Source: Bacteroidales bacterium
GTDB taxonomy: Bacteria > Bacteroidota > Bacteroidia > Bacteroidales > UBA932
NCBI GenBank assembly: GCA_017429765.1
Contig: JAFROJ010000056.1
Coordinates: 1-64,000 of the forward strand
DNA length: 64,000 nt
Direction of reading: 5' to 3'
Below are positions 45,532 to 54,403 of the stretch, piece after piece. The first letter of the stretch is position 1. Every line of letters starts with the position of its first letter. The position numbers and the translations under genes are program-made. Below the pieces are notes generated by a model. That model ran no database searches. It was given only the letters and a program-made list of their open reading frames with translations, and was not told the origin of the DNA.

Positions 45532-46113
45532 ATGTCGCATTTGATCTCCCTAGACATGTACCAGACCGCCGGAATCGGCGTGGCGGCCTTGGCGCTGGGC
45601 ATCCTCTTCACGCGCAAGATCCCTTTCCTGAAGAGGTTCTGCATACCGGCGCCTGTCTCCGGAGGTTTGCTTGTCTCCTCGCTGACCTTGGCCTTGTTTT
45701 ACCTTGGCGGCCTCGAGTTCTCTTTCGACGGGACAATCAAGGACATCTGCATGACCGTGTTCTTCACCTCGGTGGGATTCCAGTCGAACATGAAAGCCTT
45801 GAGAAGCGGAGGACGTCCGTTGGTAGTCCTGGTCATCCTCGTGGCCGCGCTGATAGTCTGCCAGAACCTTATCTCCCTCGGCGCGTCGAGGCTCATGGGA
45901 CTCGATCCTCTGCTCGGCATGGCCGCCGGATCCATTCCCATGTGCGGGGGACACGGCACCTCCGGCGGATTCTCGCCGGTCCTCGAGAGCATGGGGCTTC
46001 AAGGAGCCTCGTCGATAACAATGGCCTGCGCCACCTTCGGCCTTGTCGCCGGCTCGATGATCGGAGGCCCCCTGGCCGAACGCCTGATCAGGAGAAGGTC
46101 TCTCGCCGACTAG
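45532..46113 (+). CDS. gltS: sodium/glutamate symporter GltS, N-terminal half (ends at in-frame UAG)
   Basis: The 193-residue frame matches the first five-helix half of GltS: FCIPAPVSGGLLVSSL, the GGHGTSGGFSP substrate loop near 140-150 and MACATFGLVAGSMIGGPLAE near 163-182. It is followed by a basic stretch (RLIRRRSLAD), then TAG at 46111-46113. The frame continues without shift into the second half, so this is one gltS gene cut exactly in the hydrophilic loop joining the two inverted repeats. It could be a nonsense mutation, readthrough, two half-proteins, or a base error. Confidence 0.88.
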   Translation: MSHLISLDMYQTAGIGVAALALGILFTRKIPFLKRFCIPAPVSGGLLVSSLTLALFYLGGLEFSFDGTIKDICMTVFFTSVGFQSNMKALRSGGRPLVVLVILVAALIVCQNLISLGASRLMGLDPLLGMAAGSIPMCGGHGTSGGFSPVLESMGLQGASSITMACATFGLVAGSMIGGPLAERLIRRRSLAD

Positions 46114-46128
46114 TCCGGCTCCGATGAT

Positions 46129-46767
46129 GTGGTGGCCGCCCTTGAGGGAAGCGAGGCCTCACCCGAGTCGCGCCAGGAGCGTCCCCAGTCGGGGGAGAGA
46201 TCCTTCCGTGACTACACCAGGGCGGTTTATCTCCTGCTTGTCGCGATGGCGGGAGGGATGTGCCTCAGCAAGCTCCTGGCCATGACGGGAATAACCTTCC
46301 CGACCTATTTCGGCTCCTTGATCATGGCCTGCCTGATCAGGAACGCGGTCGAGGCGTTCTCTGACGGGGGCGAGGTCTTGAGGATGGACAAGATAATCTC
46401 CCTGGGAGACATCTGCCTCTCAATATTCCTGGGCGTGGCCATGTCCACCTTGAAACTCTGGGAGCTGGCCGGGCTGGCGCTGCCTCTTCTCGTCATCCTT
46501 CTCTCACAGGTGCTGTTCATCGCCCTGTTCGCCTATCTCGTGGCCTTCCGGGCTCTCGGGAAGGACTATGACGCCGCCGTCCTCGTGAGCGGTGTCTGCG
46601 GCTTCGGGCTCGGAGCCACCCCCAACGCCATGGCGAACATGTCCGCTGTCTGCCTGAAATACCGTTTCGCGGTCAATCCGTTTATCATAGTACCAGTTGT
46701 CGGCGCGATGTTCGTGGACATCATCAACACCGGCGTCATCACCGTTTTCTTGAATATTATCAAATGA
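46129..46767 (+). CDS. gltS: GltS C-terminal half (same frame, after UAG)
   Basis: The 212-residue frame opens with GTG at 46129, five codons after the UAG, and covers the second half of GltS. The region begins RDYTRAVYLLLVAMAGGMCLSKLLA, continues to LGVAMSTLKLWELAGLALP and the GFGLGATPNAMANMSA loop, and ends IINTGVITVFLNIIK. There is no sequence decay: both halves look intact. Joined across the stop it would be 411 residues, the family's usual size of about 400. Whether GTG is used as a separate start is unknown. Confidence 0.85.
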   Translation: MVAALEGSEASPESRQERPQSGERSFRDYTRAVYLLLVAMAGGMCLSKLLAMTGITFPTYFGSLIMACLIRNAVEAFSDGGEVLRMDKIISLGDICLSIFLGVAMSTLKLWELAGLALPLLVILLSQVLFIALFAYLVAFRALGKDYDAAVLVSGVCGFGLGATPNAMANMSAVCLKYRFAVNPFIIVPVVGAMFVDIINTGVITVFLNIIK

Positions 46768-46768
46768 T

Positions 46769-47470
46769 ATGAGCCTTTTCTCCCGTCATCAATCCTTGCT
46801 TTCCTCCGGTCTCTTCAACGGTTTCACCGATTGCCACTCCCACATCCTCCCGGGTGTGGACGACGGTGTCAGGGAGATAGGGGAGTCCCTCGCGATCCTC
46901 GAACGTTACGAGGCGATGGGAATAAAGAGAGTCTGGCTCACGCCCCATGTGATGGAGGATTTTCCCAACACCCCCTCCGACCTCCGGGAGAGGTTCGATC
47001 AGCTGCGCTCCGCCTACAAAGGCAACCTCGAGCTTCATCTCGGGGCCGAGAACATGATAGACAGCCTGTTCGAGAAAAGGCTGGAAGAGAATGACTTCCT
47101 TCCCATGGGGGAGAAGGCCGACCATCTCCTTGTGGAAACATCTTATTTCACTCCGCCTTACGGGTTCCATGACATCCTGGAGAAGGTGAAGTCCGCCGGT
47201 TACTACCCGATCCTGGCCCATCCGGAGAGGTATGTCTACATGACCTCAAAGGATTATGACCGCCTGAAAGAGATGAAGATCCTCTTCCAGCTCAACGTGT
47301 TCTCCCTGGCGGGCTACTACGGGCCATCCGTGAGAAAGGTGGCCGAGTACCTCCTGAAAAAAGGCTACTACAACCTCGCGGGATCGGACATCCACACGAT
47401 CACCGCCCTGGACCGCTGGCCGTCCCGTCCGATAGGCCCCAAATCACTTCCGGACTTCCCCTCGCTATAG
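46769..47470 (+). CDS. CpsB/YwqE-type PHP-domain tyrosine phosphatase
   Basis: The 233-residue protein carries PHP metal-site motifs: DCHSHILPGVDDG near 21-33, TPHV near 58-61, ILAHPERY near 146-153 and GSDIH near 208-212. Homologues dephosphorylate tyrosine kinases that control capsule or exopolysaccharide assembly, but no polysaccharide locus is seen nearby. It begins two bases after gltS and its TAG stop overlaps the opposing stop by six bases within CTATAG. Confidence 0.87.
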   Translation: MSLFSRHQSLLSSGLFNGFTDCHSHILPGVDDGVREIGESLAILERYEAMGIKRVWLTPHVMEDFPNTPSDLRERFDQLRSAYKGNLELHLGAENMIDSLFEKRLEENDFLPMGEKADHLLVETSYFTPPYGFHDILEKVKSAGYYPILAHPERYVYMTSKDYDRLKEMKILFQLNVFSLAGYYGPSVRKVAEYLLKKGYYNLAGSDIHTITALDRWPSRPIGPKSLPDFPSL

Positions 47471-48004
47471 CTGTTTGCCGAGCCTCCTGACTATTCGCTC
47501 GACATCGGAAGCCAGGACGGACCCTTTGAGGCAGACGACTGACTGTCCGTACATCAGTATGACGAGGTCGGAGACACGCTTGCCGTCCTCCGAGAGAGAG
47601 CCGTAGGTCTCGTCGAACACGAGCTCCCCTTTCCCGTTCCTCAATATCAGGTTATCCTTGTCCAGGACGCGTGACACGGCCGACTCGATCTCCTCCTGGA
47701 GGCTTGCCGGCGCCTCTGAATATTCCAGCATGTAGACTGCCGAGACCTTTCGGAACGCCTTCGCTACCTTGCGGGTCCAGGCGCTTCCGGCGTTGCCTAC
47801 GGTCCGTCCCATGATCATCGCCGCCTTGCCGAACCTCATCAGGGAGACGCCGGGACGGCCGTCGTATCGCGACATGAGCTCCAGGGCCGAGGAGAAGGCT
47901 TCCTCGTGGGTTGATTGTAACCCGGCGCCGACGTGACACGAGGCCCGGGCGGACATGATGAGTCCGCCCAGAACGGCCGCGACGATCAGGAGGGCATGTC
48001 TCAT
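47465..48004 (-). CDS. DUF4252 protein (third copy)
   Basis: The 179-residue exported protein follows the DUF4252 pattern. After a signal peptide, a helical region contains MRFGKAAMIMGRTVG and KVSAVYMLEYSEAPASLQEEIESAV. A beta-rich part follows with LILRNGKGELVFDETYGSLSEDGKRVSDLVILMYGQSVVCLKGSV. This sequence pattern recurs at 48022-48516 and 49403-49933. Function is not established. The ATG at 48004 gives the signal peptide and follows the neighbouring stop. Confidence 0.72.
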   Translation of the reverse strand: MRHALLIVAAVLGGLIMSARASCHVGAGLQSTHEEAFSSALELMSRYDGRPGVSLMRFGKAAMIMGRTVGNAGSAWTRKVAKAFRKVSAVYMLEYSEAPASLQEEIESAVSRVLDKDNLILRNGKGELVFDETYGSLSEDGKRVSDLVILMYGQSVVCLKGSVLASDVERIVRRLGKQL

Positions 48005-48021
48005 GGGGCCGGCGACGGTTG

Positions 48022-48516
48022 TCAATCAAAGAGTTGCCCGGCCGCCTGGCCGATGGCCTCCTCAAGTTCACTCCTTCTCATGAGGCCGTCGATCGAGACG
48101 AACATCTTCTCGGGCCCTTTGGCCAGGGTCAGGACCATGCTCTTGATGAAATCCTTGTCCCCGATAGAGAAGACCTTGACCTTCTGCCCCTTGTCATTCA
48201 CCTCCATCATCAGCTCCATCCTCTTCCCGTCCACGATCCTCTTCAGGTCTTTGGCGATCTTCTCCCCAAGTTCCTGATCCTCGGTCTGGAGCATGTAGAA
48301 GCCGGTCATCGACTTGATCATGGGAGCCAGGTCCACATCACCCTCATTGAGGCGCACCTCCGGGACTTTCCCGATGAGCTTGAACATCGCCGGGGAGACA
48401 TAGACGGAGGTGATTTTATCGTTGTCTGAATATTTAGTGTACAGGCTCTTGTAGTCCTGCGCGCCGGCCGCGAGGCAGACAAGTGAGGCGACGGCGCTTA
48501 TCAATATCTTTCTCAT
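48022..48516 (-). CDS. DUF4252 protein (second copy)
   Basis: The 164-residue product has a signal peptide (ends AAGAQ), then YTKYSDNDKITSVYVSPAMFKLIG near 26-49 and a C-terminal KVKVFSIGDKDFIKSMVLTLAKGPEKMFVSIDG segment. These are typical of DUF4252, a family common in Bacteroidetes next to sigma factors. It probably acts in the periplasm. It sits 15 bases after the membrane partner gene and 17 bases before the third copy. Confidence 0.85.
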   Translation of the reverse strand: MRKILISAVASLVCLAAGAQDYKSLYTKYSDNDKITSVYVSPAMFKLIGKVPEVRLNEGDVDLAPMIKSMTGFYMLQTEDQELGEKIAKDLKRIVDGKRMELMMEVNDKGQKVKVFSIGDKDFIKSMVLTLAKGPEKMFVSIDGLMRRSELEEAIGQAAGQLFD

Positions 48517-48531
48517 AATTATAGTTATTGT

Positions 48532-48903
48532 TTAGCGGTTACTGATTGTGTTGACCAATTCGATAGGATTGGTGAGCATTTCCTCTCCCATGGAGGCAGA
48601 GGCCACCCCGATCTCCACGCCAGGCCTGACTTTGGACAGCGCCTCCTCGATGGCGGCGTAGGCGAGAGCGGGATCGTCGAAGGTGTCTTCCAGGGACTTC
48701 GAGTCCAGGAGCGCGGCGGTTCCGGCGATTATGACGAGAGAAGCCGCGACACCGATCCAGCGCAGGTAAGCCGCCCTCGAGGAACGCCTCACCGAAAGCG
48801 AGATCCTGCCTTCCAGCCCCTCAGGGACCTGGATGGTCTCGTCCCCGGAGATTCTCTCCAGGTCCTCGAGGCTCAGCCTCTCGATATCCTCAATCCTTTT
48901 CAT
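48532..48903 (-). CDS. single-pass membrane protein, candidate anti-sigma factor
   Basis: The 123-residue protein has a cytoplasmic N-terminus rich in Glu/Arg (MKRIEDIERLSLEDLERIS), one transmembrane helix at about 48-66 (LRWIGVAASLVIIAGTAAL) and a periplasmic C-terminus with AIEEALSKVRPG. It overlaps the ECF sigma gene by 14 bases, the normal arrangement for an anti-sigma factor. It has no zinc-binding HxxxCxxC motif. The role is inferred from its position. Confidence 0.7.
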   Translation of the reverse strand: MKRIEDIERLSLEDLERISGDETIQVPEGLEGRISLSVRRSSRAAYLRWIGVAASLVIIAGTAALLDSKSLEDTFDDPALAYAAIEEALSKVRPGVEIGVASASMGEEMLTNPIELVNTISNR

Positions 48904-49399
48904 TATCCATCATTCTTCTAAGATTCTTCCTGGCGTTGCTGACTTGTACTCTGATGTTCGCTTCCTGAAGGTTCTCACGCCTTGCGATCTCTTGGTAGGA
49001 CATATTCTCGAACACTCTCATTTCCAATATCTTCCTTTGCTTGTCCGGCAGCCTGGCCATGCACGAGCGAAGCAGTCTCAGATCTTCTTTCCCGGTGATC
49101 TCCCTGTCGATGTCGACATGAGGATCGGCGTTCATGTCCATTATTCCCTCAGAGGAATGAACGACCCTGGTCTTGGAGGCGGATCTCAGCCTGTCGAGGC
49201 AGATGTTCCTTACAATCGTGACGCCGTAGGACGCCGGGTCGACAATCGAGCCGAGCTTGCCCCGCAGTTTCCAGAGGCGGGAATACAGATCCTGCACCGC
49301 GTCTTCCGCGTCCCCGGCTGATTCCAGGATGTAATACGCCACACGGTAGAATCTTCCCGCTAACGGAAGCCAGACACTCTCGAACTCCGCGGCGTCCAT
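48890..49399 (-). CDS. ECF-type RNA polymerase sigma factor
   Basis: The 169-residue protein has region 2 (LAGRFYRVAYYILESAGDAEDAVQDLYSRLWK) and region 4 (LRSCMARLPDKQRKILEMRVFENMSYQEIARRENLQEANIRVQVSNARKNLRR). It has neither region 1 nor region 3. It would direct RNA polymerase to specific promoters when released from its membrane partner. DUF4252 genes flank it on both sides in the same transcript. Confidence 0.93.
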   Translation of the reverse strand: MDAAEFESVWLPLAGRFYRVAYYILESAGDAEDAVQDLYSRLWKLRGKLGSIVDPASYGVTIVRNICLDRLRSASKTRVVHSSEGIMDMNADPHVDIDREITGKEDLRLLRSCMARLPDKQRKILEMRVFENMSYQEIARRENLQEANIRVQVSNARKNLRRMMDNEKD

Positions 49400-49402
49400 T
49401 TC

Positions 49403-49933
49403 TCACATCATCGTCTTCCCGGCTATCTCCGAGACCTTATCCATAGGGATTAATCCCTTGATGTTGACCAGGATGTCTTCTCCGGGAATGTTGATGAGAA
49501 GGTCCTGGACCGATGAGCCGTCCTCAGATGGCTGACCGTAGACTTGCAGTCTCCGCCCTGAACGCCTGGCCTCGAGCAGCAGGTCGTCGTCATCCAGGAT
49601 CGCGTTCAGCCTGGACAAGAATTCCTCCTTGACATCATCGGGGCAGCCTTCGTAACGGGTTATGGAGACACTGGTCACCTTGTCGACAGCGTCAATGAGC
49701 CGCTCGGCGTCCTCGTCCTTGATCTCCCGGACAATCGCCTTGACGATAGAGAAGCCAAGACGGCCCACGTCGATGACCTCGAAATCTGGTTCGGAGGAGA
49801 ATTCCCTCACGAGCTTTGACACGTCCCCGTAGGTGGAGACCGGAGCGGTCTCGGACGACTTCCTTCCGCATGCCGGAAGGGTTCCGACGCATAGTAACGT
49901 CGTCAGTGTGAAAAGTAGTGATTTGATCTTCAT
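49403..49933 (-). CDS. DUF4252 lipoprotein (first copy)
   Basis: The 176-residue product has a lipoprotein signal (TLPAC) and the DUF4252-like pattern: KLVREFSSEPDFEVIDVGRLGFSIVKAIV near 38-66, SVSITRYEGCPDDVKEEFLSRLNAIL in the middle and DLLINIPGEDILVNIKGLIPMDKVSEI at the end. It precedes the sigma factor gene by three bases. It might act as a cell-envelope sensor or as a regulated output; this is inference from the gene order. Confidence 0.8.
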   Translation of the reverse strand: MKIKSLLFTLTTLLCVGTLPACGRKSSETAPVSTYGDVSKLVREFSSEPDFEVIDVGRLGFSIVKAIVREIKDEDAERLIDAVDKVTSVSITRYEGCPDDVKEEFLSRLNAILDDDDLLLEARRSGRRLQVYGQPSEDGSSVQDLLINIPGEDILVNIKGLIPMDKVSEIAGKTMM

Positions 49934-49991
49934 GGCACCCTATAAGACGAGCAACCGCCGAAAATGTAAATCCGCGTTCGTCGAATCTCGG

Positions 49992-51998
49992 CTAAAGCGC
50001 CTCCAGCTCGTCGATCCAAAGCCGGACCTTGGCGTCGGAAGGCATCCGGAAGTCCCCGCGCGGGGAGAAACTGACAGGGCTGACCTTGGGCCCGTCAGGC
50101 ATGCAGGAGCGCTTGAACTGCTGGGAGAAGAATCTCCAGTAGAACTTCTTCAGCCACTTCAGGATAGTCTCCCTGTCATACACCCCGTCGAATGCGCGGC
50201 AGGCGAGGAAGAGAATCTTGGCAGGGGAGTAGCCGTTCAAAGTGTAGTTGTAGATGAAGAAGTCGTGAAGCTCATAGGGACCGATTATATCCTCTGTCCT
50301 CTGCTTGATCTCACCTTCGGAGCCGGCGGGCATAAGCTCGGGGCTTATAGGGGTGTCGACTATGTCCAGAAGGATGTCCTCGCCGAACTCCTTGGCCGCC
50401 TGCCTCACAAGGTGCTTGATCAATGTCTTCGGCACCGAGGCGTTGACCCCGTACATCGACATGTGGTCGCCGTTGTAGGTGCACCAGCCAAGCGCGAGCT
50501 CGGACAGGTCGCCCGTGCCGATCACGAGGCCGCCTTCCTGGTTGGCGATATCCATCAGGATCTGGGTTCTCTCGCGCGCCTGGGCGTTCTCGTAAGTGGA
50601 GTCCATGACAGTCGGGTCATGACCTATGTCCTTGAAGTGCAGCTCCACCGCCGGGACGACAGAGATCTCCCTGGATGTCACGCCCATGGTCCTCATCAGG
50701 TCGATCGCGTTGGACTTGGTGCGCCTGGTGGTGCCGAGCCCGGGCATCGTGACGCCGATTATCCCGGAGCGGGGGATGCCGAGCTTGTCGAACGCCTTGG
50801 CCGTGACGATCAGGGCCAGAGTGCTGTCAAGGCCTCCGGATATACCCAGGATCGCCTTCCGGCAGCCTATATGCTCCATCCTGGCGACAAGGGCCGTGGT
50901 CTGGATCTCGAGGATCTCCCTGGAGCGGGACGCGACCTCCTCGGGGTCACCCTCCGGGAGGAAAGGATGGGGCTCGACGGGACGGAATAGCCGGCTCTCG
51001 AAATCGGTCGGGGCGGCCGCGCCAAGATAGAAGCATGAGTATAATCCTGAATATTCGCTCGCCGAGGTCCCGTCAGGGGCCATGCTCTTGAAAGAGTTCT
51101 TCTTCTGGCGCTGCACCTCAAGCCTCTCGATGTCGATGTCGGCGAATATGATCGAGCCTTCCATAGAGAACCTCTCGTTCTCGGCCAGGGTGTCACCGTC
51201 CTCGCAGATCACCGCGGATCCTCCATAGACCGTGTCCATCGTGGACTCGCCGTAACCGGCCGAGCAATACACGTAGCCGGACACCGTGCGCCCGGACTGA
51301 ATCGCGATCAACTCCTTGCGTTTGAGATGCTTCCCCATCACCTCGTTGGACGCCGAGATGTTCACTATCACCTGGGCTCCGGACGGGGCGAGGAAGGATG
51401 AGGGCGGGACGGGAGCCCAGAAATCCTCGCAAATCTCTATCCCGAACGTCGCCTCGCCGACAGTGAAGAGCAGGTTCGGGGATATGTTGCAGCGATGGCC
51501 CAGATAATTGATGACTGAGCCGAAACCTTCCCTGCAATAGTCCTTGCCATCGTTCACGAACCTTCCGGTCACTGAGACCGAGGGGGACAGGAAATCGGCC
51601 CCGGAGGCGAACCAGCGCCCCTCGTCAAACTCCGCGTAGGTGGGGAGATAGATCTTGGGGACTATTCCTTTTATCCCTCCGTTGCGGATGACGACAGCGC
51701 AGTTGTACAGCCTTCCCCTGAAACGGACCGGCGCTCCCGCGACGACTGTCACATGCTTGCCCCTGGTGTGGGCGACTATCTTTCCGACAGCCTCCTCCGA
51801 CGCGGTCAGAAGAAGGTTCTGGGAGAACATGTCCATGCAGGTGTAGCCGGTCACGGAAAGTTCCGGGAACACGACCAGGGAGGCCTTCCCGGCCTCAGCC
51901 TTGTCAATGAGTGAGATTGTCTCCTCTAGATTATGCCTGACATCGGCGACCTTGACCCGTGGGACGGCGGCCGCCACCCTGAAAAACCCGTAGTTCAT
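49992..51998 (-). CDS. nadE: glutamine-dependent NAD synthetase
   Basis: The 668-residue protein has an N-terminal nitrilase-type glutaminase with Glu in FPELSVTGY, Lys in PKIYLPTY and the nucleophile Cys in GIEICEDFW. The C-terminal NAD synthetase carries the P-loop [10 protein letters not shown] and the [26 protein letters not shown] block. It converts deamido-NAD to NAD using glutamine. The gene is last of a salvage run (mtaD, purine phosphorylase, small membrane protein, nadE). Confidence 0.96.
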   Translation of the reverse strand: MNYGFFRVAAAVPRVKVADVRHNLEETISLIDKAEAGKASLVVFPELSVTGYTCMDMFSQNLLLTASEEAVGKIVAHTRGKHVTVVAGAPVRFRGRLYNCAVVIRNGGIKGIVPKIYLPTYAEFDEGRWFASGADFLSPSVSVTGRFVNDGKDYCREGFGSVINYLGHRCNISPNLLFTVGEATFGIEICEDFWAPVPPSSFLAPSGAQVIVNISASNEVMGKHLKRKELIAIQSGRTVSGYVYCSAGYGESTMDTVYGGSAVICEDGDTLAENERFSMEGSIIFADIDIERLEVQRQKKNSFKSMAPDGTSASEYSGLYSCFYLGAAAPTDFESRLFRPVEPHPFLPEGDPEEVASRSREILEIQTTALVARMEHIGCRKAILGISGGLDSTLALIVTAKAFDKLGIPRSGIIGVTMPGLGTTRRTKSNAIDLMRTMGVTSREISVVPAVELHFKDIGHDPTVMDSTYENAQARERTQILMDIANQEGGLVIGTGDLSELALGWCTYNGDHMSMYGVNASVPKTLIKHLVRQAAKEFGEDILLDIVDTPISPELMPAGSEGEIKQRTEDIIGPYELHDFFIYNYTLNGYSPAKILFLACRAFDGVYDRETILKWLKKFYWRFFSQQFKRSCMPDGPKVSPVSFSPRGDFRMPSDAKVRLWIDELEAL

Positions 51999-52010
51999 TT
52001 CCGGAGTTGA

Positions 52011-52211
52011 TTAATAGTTCTGACGCTCTCTCTCACGCCTTCGGGCGTTGTTAACAGTGACCGCTATGCCCCTGTAAAGGAAATACACTCCAATAAGGAT
52101 GATGCAGATGTTCGTCCAGAGCTTCCCGGAGCCGTTGACCAGAACCGCCACACCGAAAGCGATAATGAAGATAGCTATAATGAAATAGATGATATTGATA
52201 AACTTAACCAT
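52011..52211 (-). CDS. small two-helix membrane protein
   Basis: The 66-residue protein has two hydrophobic helices (about 5-25 and 33-50) and a basic, glutamine-rich C-terminus (NNARRRERERQNY). I do not recognise a family. It lies 11-12 bases from both the purine phosphorylase and nadE genes in the same operon. The ATG at 52211 is used rather than a TTG two codons upstream. Confidence 0.65.
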   Translation of the reverse strand: MVKFINIIYFIIAIFIIAFGVAVLVNGSGKLWTNICIILIGVYFLYRGIAVTVNNARRRERERQNY

Positions 52212-52222
52212 GGTCAAAACTA

Positions 52223-53050
52223 TTATAATGATTCAATAAGCCTCTCGAATATGGCGCACATGTTGTCCGCCGCCGAGTCCGCCGCCTTCACGACGGCCTC
52301 CCCGTCATTCTTGAAGTCGGGAGCGTAGTCGTCGTGAGCCTCGTTGGTCACGACGGACATCCCGAACACCGCGATGTCCGAGTGACGGGCGGTGATGACC
52401 TCGGGAATGGTCGACATCCCGGTTACGTCGCCTCCGATTATCCTGATGTATTTGTATTCGGCGGGAGTCTCATAGGTGGGACCTGTGCCTCCGAAATAGA
52501 CTCCCTTGTGGACTTTGACGCCCAACTCCCCGGCGATTTCCTCCGCCTTGGCGATAAGGCCCAGGTCGTAGGGGCGGGTCATGTCGGGGAACCTCGGTCC
52601 GAACTCGTCCATGTTGGGGCCGATCAGGGGATTAGGTTGCAGGCAGATGTGATCCTTTATGATCATCAGGTCGCCGACGTGGTAGTCGTAATTCACCCCT
52701 CCGGCGGCGTTTGACACGAACAAGTATTTGATCCCCAAAACCACCATCACCCTTGTGGGGAGGGTGACCAGCTCCATGGAGTAGCCCTCGTAATAATGGA
52801 TGCGCCCCTGCATCATGATCACCTGCTTTCCGCCGAGCTCTCCCACGAGGAAATTACCCTTGTGCCCGATAGCGGTCGACACGGGGAAACCAGGAATAGT
52901 CTTGTAGGGGATGACGATCGGGTCTTTGACGGCGTCGGCGAGTTTGCCGAGCCCGCTCCCGAGCACGATCCCGACCAAAGGCTTCCTGTCGCCGATGACA
53001 GACTTGATATGGTCGGCGGCGAAGTGGATTCTTTCGACTCTTGTGTCCAT
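52223..53050 (-). CDS. punA: purine-nucleoside phosphorylase (trimeric type)
   Basis: The 275-residue protein has VGIVLGSGLGKLADAV near 26-41, GRIHYYEGYSM near 82-92, NAAGGVN near 113-119 and GPTYETPAEYKYIRIIGGDVTGMSTIPEVI near 190-219. These are the phosphate- and purine-binding blocks of the trimeric phosphorylase. It splits inosine and guanosine into base and ribose-1-phosphate. The amidohydrolase gene lies 12 bases upstream, completing an adenosine-type deaminate-and-cleave route. Confidence 0.96.
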   Translation of the reverse strand: MDTRVERIHFAADHIKSVIGDRKPLVGIVLGSGLGKLADAVKDPIVIPYKTIPGFPVSTAIGHKGNFLVGELGGKQVIMMQGRIHYYEGYSMELVTLPTRVMVVLGIKYLFVSNAAGGVNYDYHVGDLMIIKDHICLQPNPLIGPNMDEFGPRFPDMTRPYDLGLIAKAEEIAGELGVKVHKGVYFGGTGPTYETPAEYKYIRIIGGDVTGMSTIPEVITARHSDIAVFGMSVVTNEAHDDYAPDFKNDGEAVVKAADSAADNMCAIFERLIESL

Positions 53051-53062
53051 AAATAATGTCGT

Positions 53063-54337
53063 TTATCTGAATTTCTCTATTAGACTCAGGCATTCCCGGC
53101 CGGCCCGCCTGATCTCTTCCTCGCCTGGCACTTTCCTGTCCCTCATCACGAACTCGCCTCCGGAAATCAGGGAGACAATGCTGTCGCTGTGAGCGGAATA
53201 GATGAAATTCGCGAGGAAAGGGGCGGGGGAGATGAAGTAGGTGCTGTCGGTGTCGACGATCTGGATGTCGGCGTCCCAGCCCTCCTCGATCCTTCCGGTC
53301 TTAAGTCCCAGCGCCTTGCCGCCGTTGACCGTGGCCATCTTAAGAAGCGATTCGAGCGGCAGCGCCGAGGGGTCTTTCCTCCAGGCTTTCTGGGTGATGG
53401 CGCAGGTTTTCATGGCCTCCAGCATGTCGAGGTTGTTGGAAGAGGCGCAGCCGTCCGTCCCGAGGCAGACGTTCGCCCCCGCCTCGGTGAGCTCTTTCCA
53501 GAGGAAGTTGTAGCCCGAGGCCAGCTTAAGGTTGGAGTTGATGTTGTGGACACAGCTGACACCTCTGCTCCCGAGAATCTCCACGTCTTTGCCCGACAGC
53601 CAGAGAGTGTGGGCGGCGATGACATCAGGCCCCAGTACCCCGAGCGAGTCGAGATACTCGACAGGGGAGAGCCCGCCGTGGGCGGCCTTGCAGTCTTGAA
53701 CCTCCCTCTCTGTCTCGGAGACATGGATGTGGATTCTAAGGCCCCGCTTCCTGGCGTGCTCGGTGGCCCAAAGAATAAGAGGCTCGCTCACGGTGTAGAC
53801 AGAGTGAACGCTGATGGCGAATTTTGTCCTCTCGCCCCACGACCCGACGGCCTCGGTCAATGCCAGGCACTCCTCTTTCTGTCTCTCGGCGGTCTTCTGG
53901 TCGAAGTTGTCGAGGAAGGTGTAGGAGACCAGGCATCCCAAACCTGTCTCATCGGCGGCCTTCCGGGCCATATAGGAATGCCAGTACATGTCGTTGAAGG
54001 CGGTCGTTCCGGTCTTGATCATCTCAAGGGCCGCCACCTTCCCGCTGTGATAGATGAAAGGGGCGTCAAGATGGGACTCTATGGCCCAGATGTGGTCAAG
54101 CCAGTCTTTAAGAGCCATGTCTTCCCCTATTCCCCGGAGAAGACTCATGGCCGCGTGTGTGTGGGCGTTCACGAAGCCCGGCACGGCGACTTTGCCGGAG
54201 CAGTCGGCGACCTCGAATCCCTCAGGGACTGTGAAGTCCTCCCCGTGAGGGCGGATAGCGGCGATCCGGCTGCCCTCGATCCTGATGTCTGAGGGCCTGC
54301 CGTCAACTGTTATGTTCCTTAGGATGATCTTTCCCAT
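53063..54337 (-). CDS. mtaD: MTA/SAH deaminase-type amidohydrolase
   Basis: The 424-residue protein has the amidohydrolase metal sites HTH (NAHTHAAMSLLRGIGED near 58-74), a His in HSVYTV, HVSETEREV near 203-211 and Asp in CLGTDGCASSNNLDMLEA near 290-307. The family deaminates methylthioadenosine, S-adenosylhomocysteine or adenosine. Linked to purine-nucleoside phosphorylase and nadE, it fits purine salvage and methyl-cycle recycling. A guanine-type deaminase is less likely. Confidence 0.88.
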   Translation of the reverse strand: MGKIILRNITVDGRPSDIRIEGSRIAAIRPHGEDFTVPEGFEVADCSGKVAVPGFVNAHTHAAMSLLRGIGEDMALKDWLDHIWAIESHLDAPFIYHSGKVAALEMIKTGTTAFNDMYWHSYMARKAADETGLGCLVSYTFLDNFDQKTAERQKEECLALTEAVGSWGERTKFAISVHSVYTVSEPLILWATEHARKRGLRIHIHVSETEREVQDCKAAHGGLSPVEYLDSLGVLGPDVIAAHTLWLSGKDVEILGSRGVSCVHNINSNLKLASGYNFLWKELTEAGANVCLGTDGCASSNNLDMLEAMKTCAITQKAWRKDPSALPLESLLKMATVNGGKALGLKTGRIEEGWDADIQIVDTDSTYFISPAPFLANFIYSAHSDSIVSLISGGEFVMRDRKVPGEEEIRRAGRECLSLIEKFR

Positions 54338-54403
54338 GTGCTCTGCGCGTTTTTCAAATATAATAATAATTGTTAAATTAGTGTGCGATAAACATTCATC
54401 AAG

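Noticed and set aside
46111..46113. Reassigned UAG as an amino acid
   Set aside because: UAG ends several unrelated genes here at their expected C-termini, so a general reassignment is unlikely.
46769..47470. PHP phosphatase as part of a capsule locus
   Set aside because: No polysaccharide kinase, flippase or glycosyltransferase genes nearby.
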